A stretch of 64,000 nt of DNA from Gigaspora rosea (Eukaryota; Glomeromycota; Glomeromycetes; Diversisporales; Gigasporaceae): positions 379,856-443,855 of the forward strand of contig QKWP01000033.1 of assembly GCA_003550325.1 (NCBI GenBank). Direction: 5' to 3'. Position numbers and translations under genes: made by a program. Below are positions 1-11,101 of this stretch, in pieces; the first letter of the stretch is position 1, and every line of letters starts with the position of its first letter. A model generated the notes under the pieces. The model saw only the letters and a list, made by a program, of their open reading frames with translations. It ran no database searches and was not told the DNA's origin.

Positions 1-619
1 ACTTTTTCGGAAGCTCAGGTAGATTATCTCTTCTGTGAACCCAGCCAAGTGCAATAAGATAACTTGAAGCTTTCATGCTAACGTAAGATTAGACATAGAA
101 TTAGACGTAGAATTAGACGTAACGTAGAATTAGACGTATAATTAAACATAATGATTATTAAGTTTTGGTAATTAATAAAATTTAATACTATGGAAAAATC
201 AATAATCACGATTTAAATTAATAAATACATGATTACTTATCTAACAGTAATATTTAACGGCATTTATTTTGAACTTTAATTAAATTTCGGTTTTTTTCAT
301 TTTATAAAAATTTACGATTTGATTAGCTAATCAACATGTGATATTTTCATATAATAAATATTTACGATTTCAATTGGCTGAACTAATAAGCATGATCGGG
401 ATCATTATTTTCTTATTTCGAATATTAAATACATCCGTTAATAAACAGGTGACCTGTTGTTAACGGGTGACCTGTTGTTAACGGGTGACCTGTTGTCAAT
501 GGGTGACCCGTTTATTAACGGATGACCCATATATTATTTTAACACAGTTTGTCAAAAACATGACCCGGTTGGTAAATTTTTTGGGTCGGGTAATCGGGTA
601 CACAGTTTTCCGGGTCAGA
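1..619. other. AT-rich DNA with two minisatellites
   Basis: About 85-150 repeats a GTAGAATTAGAC unit. 447-515 repeats an 18-bp GGGTGACCTGTTGTTAAC unit about three to four times. Near 620-633 an inverted TAGGGTTCC end suggests the edge of a hAT-like element whose other end I cannot place. No gene. Confidence 0.5.
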
Positions 620-1215
620 GGTTGGAACCCTACATATGATATATATATTATCACTGTAATGTTTTTTAAAGCTATAATTAATTTTGTAATTTTGTTATAT
701 ATATACAAAAATATATAGTTCATTATTATGTATATAGCTATAGTATATAAATTCTTTATTTTAATTTTAATGTTCTAGAAAATGTATTATGATATATTCA
801 TTTTAGACAAAGATAAAATAAAACAATAAAAGCTTAACTGCAAATCAATAAACACATACACAAAATAAAAATTTCAATTAACTAAAATTTTAAGTATCTT
901 TTTTAGATTGCAAACTGATAAATTTATCCAAAACAGTAAAACCAAAATTACTACTTCTTACAATAAACTTATATACATATAAAGAATAGAATCTGATTTT
1001 TTATTTATTGTTATTTAGAATTTTGGATTTCATTATTGTGAATTATTCTTTTCTTTTCGTTGTATTAATTATTTTTGCCAACTTTAATGAAAGTTGTTAA
1101 TTTCTTTAACCCTATGTTATGTTAAAACAGCTTTAGATATTATTACAAATTAAGATCAAAGGAGAAAAATACGCTATATAAAATCATTAAAAACCTTAAT
1201 TAATGATGCATTGAC
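620..1215 (+). repeat. Dispersed repeat (inverted partner 25602-26170)
   Basis: AT-rich non-coding DNA matching 25602-26170 in reverse complement over most of its length, for example CAGTAAAACCAAAA and GATAAAATAAAACAA. It abuts the large inverted repeat. No gene seen. Confidence 0.65.
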
Positions 1216-1512
1216 TAATCATATAAAGAAAATTACGCCATATATATTATTTTATAAAAAATTGAACATGAATTAATAATTAATTTTGTTTTAATAATAT
1301 GACTATAGATTATTTTTTATAGAACAAAAATATTATCACGATGTTGTATCATTATTAGAAATTCACAGGTAATATTAGATTTATATCTCTTATGATCTTA
1401 TTGTTATCACATGTAATGTAATACCTTTCTATAGTAAGCCTTCTTTTGACCTAATAGAACACACGTACTATATGTATATACTGTATATGTATGTACATAC
1501 TAGGGTGGTAAC

Positions 1513-1693
1513 AGGACCTCGAAGAACTCTGATATAACTTAGAGGTTACTATAAAAGGAAATTATATATAGAAATTCATTAAACATTGCATTTTTATTTA
1601 GTAAAATTTTAAATTTTGCCCTATTTTATATGCCTATTTGGCTGATATTATACAAACTCAGATCTGAGTTGTATCAGAGTTTTTTGGGGTCCT
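1513..1693. mobile_element. AGGACC-type element, 8-bp TSD
   Basis: Ends AGGACCTCG and an inverted AGGACCCC, flanked by GTGGTAAC (1505-1512) and GTGGTAAT (1694-1701). 181 bp, non-coding. Confidence 0.75.
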
Positions 1694-1769
1694 GTGGTAA
1701 TTCAACTAAGTAAATCAAACCTATGTGAGCAAACTATAGAATTTGATATATTACAGATTTTTCGTATTA

Positions 1770-1917
1770 GAGAAGTGACAAAAATCAGGTAATTTTTTGG
1801 GGAAGAGGGAGTAAAAAAGTTGAAATTATATATAAGAACCTGACTATATATATATTAAGGAAAAAGGAGGGGGTAGACCTCTGATAAAAAATAATTAGGT
1901 GATTAATAACACAGCCC
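1770..1917. mobile_element. TTA-flanked MITE with empty-site evidence
   Basis: Inserted between TTA at 1767-1769 and TTA at 1918-1920. The inverted copy at about 8804-8825 reads straight through the site with a single TTA/TAA. Family of 15882-16031 and 62649-62864. Confidence 0.85.
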
Positions 1918-2401
1918 TTATACAAATAAAAGATCAATAATTATCATTATTAGTTATTTTTATTAATTTATTTATTATTTAATAAATTTTAAAATGATAC
2001 TATTTATCAAAAACCCAAGTAATTATCTAGAAATTTTTACAAGAGCTTTATTAAATTTAGAATTTTCTATTAATATATAAAATTTGAAAAAATTTAATTA
2101 GTTAAAGTAAAAAAAATCAACACAAGTTCAAAGTTTAATAGAATTCTTGCAAAAAATCAAGTGTAATTGTTTAGAAATAACTTTTGCGAAGAGTTTTTCA
2201 GCTAAAAAAAATTCAAAAAAAAGAAGTACAATATTAAAGCACATCTTTTAAAAATTTGTGTGCTCTTTATAATTAAATAAAGTAATATTATATTTTAATC
2301 GATTATTTTAATTTCATTGATTAAAATCAGATCATAGTAAAATTACTAATATTGCTAACATAGTTTTGATTTACTTAATTGAATTACCATCCTAGTATAT
2401 G

Positions 2402-3292
2402 GATTCGTATTATTTCACTGACAATCACTTTACAGACATAACACTACACCAACAACCATTTTACCGACAAGCTTTTTTTTTACCGACAAATAACTCGCCG
2501 ACACTCGATTTGCCGACAAGTATGTTTTCACCGACACGTTGATTTTACCAACACACACTTCACTGACAGTTAATTTTACCGACAAAATCAACTTACCGAC
2601 AAGCTCATTTTACCGAAAATAGAATTTACCAACAAGAATATTCTACCGACAATACAATTAACCGACAAATAATTAGCCGACAAACAATTCGCCAGATGCC
2701 TTAAGTATCACAGTTGATGCTGAAGTTATAGGGTCTCGATTTGAAATTATAAGGCCTGCTAAAATCCACATATACAGTACTCTGTAAATATTAAATCTAT
2801 ACCCAAACCCTATCCTAACCCTATAAGACAAAGACGAAAAAAAAACATCCAAAGAAAATTTTAAAATTTTATAACAAAATAGATCATAACTTCAGCATTA
2901 GCTGTGACAATAATTATTATTATCGTCATTAATAAAATGTGCAATTTTTATTGTCATTATTACTATAATAAATTGTATAATACGTAATTATTCTTAGTAG
3001 TTTATTACATTGCCACGGTCTAATCGTATTGTTGACGAATTGTATTGTCGGTAGAATAAGCTTGTCGGTATATTCTATTTTCGGTAAAATGAACTTGTTG
3101 GTAAGTTGATTTTGTTGGTAAATGTAACTGTTGGTGAAGTGTGTCGGTAAAATCAACTTGTCGGTGAAAAGGAACTTGTTGGTAAATCAAGTGTCGGCGA
3201 ATTTTGTGTCGGTAAAAAAAGCTTGTCGGTAAAATGATTGTCAGTGTAGATTGATGTCTGTGAAGTGATTGTCAGCAATTTGATTGCCACCT
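2402..3292. mobile_element. Foldback element of ACCGACAA units, 9-bp TSD (large copy)
   Basis: Both arms consist of about 20-bp steps around TTTACCGACAA (left) and TTGTCGGTAAA (right), with a unique loop (about 2700-2990). CTAGTATAT flanks it at 2393-2401 and 3293-3301. 891 bp. The ends read GGATTCGTATTATTT... and ...GATTGCCACCT. The 9-bp duplication points to Mutator-like mobilisation. Confidence 0.8.
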
Positions 3293-3671
3293 CTAGTATA
3301 TATATACCTAAATGATCAGTCTCAAAAAACTTTATCTATTTAATAATATAGTTCAGTGTTGTTGCTAGACTAATTCAGTAAAAATTACTAGAACTGGAAG
3401 GGTCACTAAAACTAACTAAATATAACTAGAACATATATAGATTCCAGTGATAAGTTGTTACTAGGTCATGTTTTTTTTTACCACTAGATGGAAGTTCAAG
3501 TAAGGTCCAGTGAGATTCAGTGAGGCAATATTGTACATTTTTACTATCCTAGCCTTTTTTTGGCATGTTTTAACGTCCCAACATCCCAGTGTCCCAAGTG
3601 TCCCAACTATGTTCCAAGTCTTAATAATTAATAATTTAATTTAAAAAAATATATAACTATATATTTTTTTA

Positions 3672-3981
3672 GGGTTCGTATTATTTTTTTGCCAACAATC
3701 ACTTCACCGACATAACATTTTATCAACAAATACTCACCAACAAGTTCATTTTACCGACAGTTTGTTTCACCGAAGTTCATTTCACTGACAAGTTTTTTTT
3801 TCAAAAAGCACTCTAACTTTAGTCCTAATTCTACCTAATTCTACCTGATCCTACCAGAATTACTTTGTCGGTGAAATGAGCTTTGGTGAAATAAACTGTT
3901 AGTAAAATGAACACGCTGGTGAATAATTGTCGATGAAATGTTATATTGGCGAAATGATTGTCGATTGATTGATTGCCACCC
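3672..3981. mobile_element. Foldback element of ACCGACAA units, 9-bp TSD (small copy)
   Basis: 310 bp starting GGGTTCGTATTATT and ending GATTGCCACCC, flanked by ATTTTTTTA at 3663-3671 and 3982-3990. Same end sequences as 2402-3292, with shorter arms. Confidence 0.8.
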
Positions 3982-4209
3982 ATTTTTTTAGATGCTAAAC
4001 ACATTTCTAAAAAAATTTAATTTATAATCTATAATTTATAATCTATAACTATATACTAAAAAAATTTATGTGTAACCATAGTGCATAATAATAATATTAA
4101 AATTTATACAGAATTGCGAGAAAATCATTTTTTGTTAAGAACCCACTCAGGGTTAACTTAGTAAAATTTTGAGTTAGAAATCTAATATCTTTTAAAACTA
4201 TCTAAAAAA

Positions 4210-4345
4210 TCTTTGTGTACCGATAACGTTTAGATTACTCTTTTTATATTGTGTAATGATAACGTTTAGATTACTTTATTTATACTGTGTAATGATAATG
4301 TTTAGATTACCTATTTATACTGTGTAACGATAACATTTAGACTAA
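4210..4345 (+). repeat. Tandem repeat, ~41-bp unit, about 3-4 copies
   Basis: Units contain GTAATGATAACGTTTAGATT followed by T-rich text and TACTGT. Confidence 0.65.
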
Positions 4346-4551
4346 CAATATAAATAATTGTATTAAAATATGGTATCTATTTATACTGCAATATGATTGG
4401 GCAATATAATTTGTGTAATACTTATATGCAAATAGATTACACAAAAGCTTATTGTACTGTTTTCGCAAAAATAATTTTTGGTTACATGCCTCCAATGTTG
4501 TGTACTATTACACAAACCCGCTTTTGGTATCTTTATGGTTTTGAACCCAAT

Positions 4552-4780
4552 TCAGGTTATTTGAACCAAAACTGGGTTCATTTGAACCAGATTAGGTTCA
4601 TTTGAATCAAAATTGGATTTATTTGAGCCAAATTATATTTATTTAAACTGATCGGGTTTATTTAAACAAAATCAGCTTTATTTGAACCAAAAATAGGGTT
4701 ATTTGAACCAAAAATGAGTTTATTTAAACCAAAGAAGTATTTATTTGAACCAAAAGCAGTTTATTTGAACCAAACCTGTG
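4552..4780 (+). repeat. Minisatellite, ~24-bp TTTATTTGAACCAAA unit
   Basis: About ten diverged copies of GGTTTATTTGAACCAAAA. The 70-codon open frame across its start is a by-product of the repeat. Confidence 0.7.
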
Positions 4781-4909
4781 TTTACTTTTTCAAAAGAAGC
4801 TATTTTTATCATTGTTTTAATATAAAAGTTTAAAGTTTACTAAGTAAATCTCAAAAGTGCTATTAAGTAAATTTGTTCAAAAAATGAAATATATTTATAG
4901 AAAATATTT

Positions 4910-5447
4910 AATTGATAATCCGAATAAGATCGGCAGAATTACTATATTGGGACAATAGTAAATTTTGGAGATAAGTACAATATAAACTTTTATTATATAC
5001 TGAAATCTGGCGCCACTCCAATGAAAAGTATTTTTTTTTATTAAGTTAATAGCTCATGTCAATTAATTGAAAGTTGTAGAGCTCACTGAGGCGCATCTAA
5101 CAGTAGTTAGATCATCCAAATCGGCCCTGTGGATGACAAGATATTATCGAAAAACGATTGTCCGACTATGTAAAATTCCATGTAAAAAAACTAAAAATTT
5201 TATATAGTCAGCCAATCGTTTTCAATGTTATCTTGTCATCCACTAGGCCGATTTGGATGATCTAACCACCATTAGATGAGGCTCAGTGAGCTTTACAACT
5301 TTCAATTAATTGACATAAGCTAACTTAATAAAAAAAATATTTTTCATCGGAGTGGCACCAGATTTGAGCATATAGTTAATATCATAGGAGTTTTGCCCCA
5401 AATCCTAATATGGAAATTGTGCCGATCTTATCCGGATCAGCAATTAA
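4910..5447. mobile_element. AATCCGGATAAGATC-type long foldback
   Basis: Nearly the whole 538 bp is an inverted repeat with arms of more than 200 bp. The arms share GATAAGATCGGCA ends, CTGGCGCCACTCC-like text, TCAATTAATTGAAAGTTGTA and GATGACAAGATA, around a centre near 5180. Non-coding. The transcript would form a long hairpin. Confidence 0.75.
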
Positions 5448-6208
5448 ACTACTTTGAATTAGTTTAATTTTTAATTTTTTAAAAAATTTAACAATTTAAA
5501 AATTTTTTGGCCAAAAAGGATATTTTATTCAGAAATATATGGTATTTGAACTAGGCATTATTATATAGCAACCCATCACCATAGCAACCCTATTATCGAC
5601 CAATCAAATCAATTATATAAGTTATATAATCGCTGATTTGCGAAGCAATATACATGAAGCAAACTAGCGAATATATAACTCACAGAACCAATTTTGATTA
5701 CCGGTAATCGATTACTCTAAAAATATTGTATAATAAACCGATCACTAAATTAAAAAAAATAAAAAAGCGAATTTACTAAAAATTTTATTAAAAAAAACAA
5801 ATTACTACTGGGCAACTCTCAAAATTTTTTATTTTTTTTTTAAAAAAAACAATACAAATATACCAAAAGTTTTATTAAAAAAAAGCAAATCACTATCAAG
5901 ACAACCCCCTAAAATTTTTTTAAATCAATCAGTATTACAACTTTATGATATTATAAACCCAACAAATTTTATTAAAAAAAAAATTAATATATGATCCAAT
6001 GAAATCGACAATATTTTAAAGACTCAAAGAAAGTTCGTATAGTACTTATATTATGATTACCCATATATACATTCATCTAGTGCTTTCATACATGTTCGCC
6101 CAGTACTTCTATACACGTTCATCTAGTGCTTCTATATACACTCGCCTGGTGTTTTTATACATATTTGCCTGGTGCTTCTAGGATACATTTGCTCGATGCT
6201 TTCATTAA
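5448..6208. other. AT-rich DNA, tandem repeat before the gap
   Basis: Homopolymer-rich with no gene. From about 6070 a roughly 30-bp unit (ATACATTYGCCTGGTGCTTC-like) repeats up to the gap. Confidence 0.55.
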
Positions 6209-7017
6209 NNNNNNNNNNNNNNNNNNNNNNNNNNNNNNNNNNNNNNNNNNNNNNNNNNNNNNNNNNNNNNNNNNNNNNNNNNNNNNNNNNNNNNNNNNNN
6301 NNNNNNNNNNNNNNNNNNNNNNNNNNNNNNNNNNNNNNNNNNNNNNNNNNNNNNNNNNNNNNNNNNNNNNNNNNNNNNNNNNNNNNNNNNNNNNNNNNNN
6401 NNNNNNNNNNNNNNNNNNNNNNNNNNNNNNNNNNNNNNNNNNNNNNNNNNNNNNNNNNNNNNNNNNNNNNNNNNNNNNNNNNNNNNNNNNNNNNNNNNNN
6501 NNNNNNNNNNNNNNNNNNNNNNNNNNNNNNNNNNNNNNNNNNNNNNNNNNNNNNNNNNNNNNNNNNNNNNNNNNNNNNNNNNNNNNNNNNNNNNNNNNNN
6601 NNNNNNNNNNNNNNNNNNNNNNNNNNNNNNNNNNNNNNNNNNNNNNNNNNNNNNNNNNNNNNNNNNNNNNNNNNNNNNNNNNNNNNNNNNNNNNNNNNNN
6701 NNNNNNNNNNNNNNNNNNNNNNNNNNNNNNNNNNNNNNNNNNNNNNNNNNNNNNNNNNNNNNNNNNNNNNNNNNNNNNNNNNNNNNNNNNNNNNNNNNNN
6801 NNNNNNNNNNNNNNNNNNNNNNNNNNNNNNNNNNNNNNNNNNNNNNNNNNNNNNNNNNNNNNNNNNNNNNNNNNNNNNNNNNNNNNNNNNNNNNNNNNNN
6901 NNNNNNNNNNNNNNNNNNNNNNNNNNNNNNNNNNNNNNNNNNNNNNNNNNNNNNNNNNNNNNNNNNNNNNNNNNNNNNNNNNNNNNNNNNNNNNNNNNNN
7001 NNNNNNNNNNNNNNNNN
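6209..7017. other. Assembly gap of 809 N
   Basis: Unknown sequence, bounded by a tandem repeat on the left and an A-rich stretch on the right. Open frames spanning it are meaningless. Confidence 0.95.
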
Positions 7018-7875
7018 AAAAAAAAGCAAAACAAAAAAAAATTAATATCTTATCTAAAAAGCCGCATACACATTTGCCTAGCACTAAGCAGCATCTGACA
7101 AATCCTAAAAAGAAAAAAAAAATTAGTAAAACAAGACAATTTACAACTAAAACAAAAAAAAGGAAATAATATACTTAAAAAGCCATTTAAAAACCTTTGC
7201 TGATACTAATTTATGCCAAAAAAGAATAGAATTAGTACAAGAAAAAAAAAAGTGAAATAAAAAGAAAAAATAGAGTATCTTATCTGAAATATCACTTTGG
7301 TATTTCGCTTTCTCAAGACTACAAATCCAAAAAAAAACAAAAATAAATGAATTTCTAAATTAAAAAAACAACTAAAATTTAGATCAAATCAGATTAAAGG
7401 AATTAACCTCTAATTCAGCTTACTCTATTTATATGATTATTAATTTTTAATATAATTGCCCAATCATATAAGGGTCATTATAGCAATAAGTCATATTTAT
7501 AATTTTTTATTTAAACCAAATATAAATTTATTTAATATTATTAAAAAAACAAACTAAAAAACTCCCTGTGCATTATGCACGGGTTTAGAGCTAGTTATCT
7601 TAATAAAATTTTAAGTAATTTCAATTTATAAAATTGTTCCAAAATGTTCTAAAATGTCCCAACTTATGTTCCAACTTTCCCATGTACAACACTGCTATAG
7701 GGTCCTGTGGATCCGGCAAGTCAAAAAAATTAACTTGTATATATTCAAGTTCAGCTAATACAAAACCAATGCTGAAGGCTTTACTATAATAAGATCCCAT
7801 TACACTATCATTTATATAAATTTAGCAATAGCCCAAGTACGAATATAATATATATACTAACTATTTATAACTATA
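7018..7875. other. A-rich DNA, no gene seen
   Basis: Homopolymer runs. Near 7070-7090 CACATTTGCCTAGCACT resembles the tandem unit on the far side of the gap. Confidence 0.4.
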
Positions 7876-7877
7876 TA

Positions 7878-8052
7878 TAGTCAAACCCCGCAATAGTCAC
7901 GTGCCAAGATCGGACTTTCTATGTGGCTATTGCGAGATTGTGACTAATGCGAGCTAAAATTTATATATAGTATATATAATTAAATAGAAAAATTAAGGTG
8001 ACTATAGCGAGATTGTGACTAATGTGAATGTGACTATTGCAGGGTTACACTG
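7878..8052. mobile_element. TA-flanked MITE (CAGTGTAACCCTGC type)
   Basis: Inverted ends TAGTCAAACCCCGCAATAGT and CAGTGTAACCCTGCAATAGT, with TA at 7876-7877 and 8053-8054. 175 bp. Confidence 0.75.
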
Positions 8053-8116
8053 TAGTATTAAATTAATAAAGTTTTTTGAGACTGATCATTTAGGTATGTA
8101 TGTACTAAGGTGGTAA

Positions 8117-8288
8117 GGGGCGTGCCATTTATTACGTAATATTATTTACTTAGTAGCTACCTCTACCCATGTATGGTGTGATCATTTTATCTAATTCTAA
8201 TTGATTAATATAACATATACAGTAGACGTGATCACTACCTCTGACCATGTATTTATTAGTAAAAATTACGTAATAAATGGCATGCCCC
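8117..8288. mobile_element. TAA-flanked MITE (GGGGCGTGCCATTTATTACG type)
   Basis: Ends GGGGCGTGCCATTTATTACG and GGGGCATGCCATTTATTACG (inverted), with TAA at 8114-8116 and 8289-8291. Related to 27790-27952. Confidence 0.85.
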
Positions 8289-8389
8289 TAACTCAATTAA
8301 GTAAATCAAAACTATGTTAGCAATATTAGTAATTTTACTATAATCAGATTTTAATTGATGAAATTAAAATAATCGATTAAAATATAATA

Positions 8390-8515
8390 TCGTATTCCTC
8401 CGAAAATAAGCACCACCCGAAAATAAGCACCCCTGGCCTACATTACGTCAATTTTAGCCTGAATTATGACAGCCTTATGTGCAAAAAAAGGGTGCTTATT
8501 TTCAGAGGAATATGG
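8390..8515. mobile_element. Short MITE (CCGTATATTCC family), TSD TA, with empty site
   Basis: 126 bp with inverted ends TCGTATTCCTCCGAAAATAA and CCATATTCCTCTGAAAATAA and TA at 8388-8389 and 8516-8517. The inverted partner copy has a single TA at 2286-2287 with identical flanks. Confidence 0.9.
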
Positions 8516-9225
8516 TATTACTTTATTTAATTATAAAGAACGCACAAATTTCTAAAAAATGTGCCTTGATATAGTATTGCACTTCTTTTTTGAATTTTTT
8601 TTTAGCTGAAAACTCTTTGCAAAAGTCATTTCTAAACAGTTACGCTTGATTTTTTGCAAGAATTCACATTTAATATAGCTTTGTAAAAATTTTTAGGTAA
8701 TTACTTGGGTTTTCGATAAGTAGTATCATTTTAAAATATATTAATTAATAAATATATTAATAATAATAACTAATAACAATAATTATTGATTTTTTATTTG
8801 TATAATACGAAAAATCTGTAATATATCAAATTCCATAGTTTGCTCATATAGTTTTGATTTACTTAGTTAAGTTACTACCCTAGTACATACATAGGTACGT
8901 ACAGTATGTATATTCCATTAGGTCAAAATAAAGTTTACTATAGAAAGGTATTAATTATATATGTTAACGATAAAATTATGGAAAATATATATCTAATGTT
9001 ACTTGTAAATTTCTGATGATGATACAGTGTTGCAATAACATTTTTGTTCTATAAAAAATAATTCGAAACAAAATTGATTATTAATTCATGCTCAATCTCT
9101 TATAAAATAACATATATGGCATAATTTTCTTTATATAACTAGTAAATGCATCTTGTTAATACAGTGAGTTTTGATAATTATATAAAAATAATTGAGCAAA
9201 AAAAATAAATTGTATTTTTTTAATA

Positions 9226-9399
9226 CAAGTCACTTTCGTTATAATAAAGTGATCTGTTTCATAGTAAAAATTTTTAAAAATTTCATTATATCGAAAGGTT
9301 ATTAATAAATTCACTATATCGAGAGGATTTTTATATAGACTGGTTTTGAATTTATTTTTACTATATTATAACAAAGTTTACTATAACAAGAGTGACTTG
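9226..9399. mobile_element. TA-flanked MITE (CAAGTCACTTTCG type)
   Basis: Inverted ends CAAGTCACTTTCGTTATAAT and CAAGTCACTCTTGTTATAGT, with TA at 9224-9225 and 9400-9401. 174 bp. Confidence 0.8.
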
Positions 9400-9401
9400 T
9401 A

Positions 9402-10369
9402 TAATAAAAGAAAACAAAGATTATTCAAAAAAATAGAATAGAAATTGATTGGTAAAAAATAATTTTTTATTAATTACAGTTATGAAATAACATAAGATGT
9501 TTTATTTTAAAATATTACAATAGTAAATAAACATATTATTGTAGTATTATAAAAAGTTAATGCATTGCACTAATGCAGTAAAGCCTTGAGAATTATTATG
9601 TTATTTTATGAGTTTGATATAACAACTAATAATTTAAACCTTTTATATTGCAATTTATAGCAATTTTTTTTACTTGTTCATAAAATTTTTTTAATTTTTC
9701 AACTTATTTTTCTCTTTTAAATATCAAGCAGCAGCTTTACTATTAACAATTTTGAGACCTGATATTTTTATTTGTTGCAGATATAAAAAAAACTTTGAAA
9801 CATTTGCAAATATAAAAAAATCTTCAAAACAACTTGTAGATTAGTTTCAATAAAAAAAAAGAAATAATATATAAAACCTATTTGATAAATTATTATATAT
9901 AAATATATATATATTTTTTAAATTTTAAATAATTTTACAAGAAAATAAAGAATATAGTAGTTCTAAATTTGAATTCAAGATTAAAAGAAATTTAAAAATG
10001 TTTTCTGTTTTATTAATGTTTTGCCCAACAATTAAAATTTAAAAATCTTTCAGTTTGTCATTAAATATAGTCTTCGCAGCTATGAAAGTTTTAAAAATAA
10101 TCTAACTAAATATAGTTTTTGCATAGTGATAAAATTGAGTAATCAATTTAGTTTTCTTCCAACTGTAATAATTTTAAAATAATCTGAATAAATTAAGTTT
10201 TTTATTAGCTATAAGAATTTAAAAATATTTAGCTAAAATATTGTATAAAAATTTTAAAATTAATTTAATATAGTCTTTACTCTACTATAAGAATTTAAAA
10301 ACTACTAATAGAACAAATAGAGTTTTTACCTACTATTAAAATTTTTAAAAAGTACTATAGAAAAAAATA
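9402..10369. other. AT-rich DNA, no gene seen
   Basis: Only short ORFs. Weak periodic phrases (ATATAGTTTT and ATTTAAAAAT) between 10060 and 10350. Confidence 0.4.
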
Positions 10370-10371
10370 TA

Positions 10372-10574
10372 TAGTCGCCTCTCTCTAATCTGAACCTCTC
10401 TAAACTGAACACTATTAAACTCTCTCTAAACTAAACAAAATCTTCTAGAACATTTGTAAATTTTATTATAAAGTTCGGATAAGCATATATAAATTTTTGA
10501 AATTTGAACTTTTTCAAATTTTTACATAGTAAAAAAAAGCAGTTCCGGCAGTTTAGATCAGAGAGAGTTGACTG
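10372..10574. mobile_element. TA-flanked MITE (CAGTCAACTCTCTC type)
   Basis: Inverted ends TAGTCGCCTCTCTCTAATCT and CAGTCAACTCTCTCTGATCT, with TA at 10370-10371 and 10575-10576. 203 bp. Confidence 0.75.
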
Positions 10575-10802
10575 TATATATATAATATATATTAAGAAAG
10601 AGATTATACAAACCCTAAGCCATTCAATGTAATTCTTTGGTGCATGCATTCAAAGTTATTTCTTATCCTGTAGCTTAGTAAACTAAACTGCAGAAAGCTT
10701 ATCAAGTCTTCTTATTCTTGCATATTATTTTTTAGAATGTAATTTGTATAGCTAAAGGTTCTATCACTTCAATAAAAAAAACAAAATTTTTTTACTAATA
10801 TA

Positions 10803-11093
10803 GGGGATGTCTAAAGCAAAGGCAACTCATATTTATTAATAATTTTTTCGATTAACTTTAGGGTTAGAGACATCTTATATTAGAGTTAGGTTGGGTTTTA
10901 GATATTTATATATAAGCAAAATAGCTTTCTCGATATTTTTACTTAACCTATCTGAGGTAGGTTTAGAATAACGTTTTTTGTATTTTTTAGGTTTTTCTTT
11001 TTTGTTTCTTGTTTTGCTTCGCTAGCGATTATCAAAATTCTGTGATTTGATTGGCTGTAGTCATATGAATTTGCTTCTGCTTTAGACGACCCC
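10803..11093. mobile_element. GGGGATGTCTAAAGC-type element, 8-bp TSD
   Basis: Ends GGGGATGTCTAAAGCAAAGG and GGGGTCGTCTAAAGCAGAAG (inverted), with CTAATATA at 10795-10802 and 11094-11101. 291 bp. Same family as 17675-17842. Confidence 0.8.
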
Positions 11094-11101
11094 CTAATAT
11101 A

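Larger units (their letters stand above)
1195..3350 (+). repeat. Left arm of a large inverted repeat (partner 8055-9160)
   Basis: Reverse-complement match to 8055-9160 once the nested elements are removed. It includes a smaller unit with its own inverted ends around CTAGGGTGGTAACTCAACTA (about 1499-2400). Nested here are 1513-1693, 1770-1917 and 2402-3292. No gene. Confidence 0.7.
8055..9160 (-). repeat. Right arm of a large inverted repeat (partner 1195-3350)
   Basis: Inverted copy of the left arm. It carries different nested insertions (8117-8288, 8390-8515), and its own sequence preserves the empty sites for insertions in the left arm. No gene. Confidence 0.7.

Noticed and set aside
2500-3250. 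A CRISPR-like array from regularly spaced ACCGACAA words
   Set aside because: The spacing is irregular, the words mirror into an inverted repeat and a TSD flanks the block. It is a foldback transposon in a eukaryote.
4393-4605. 70-codon frame over the TTTGAACCAAA repeat
   Set aside because: By-product of a minisatellite with no start context or domain.
6126-7169. Long open frames on both strands
   Set aside because: They consist almost entirely of N from the gap.
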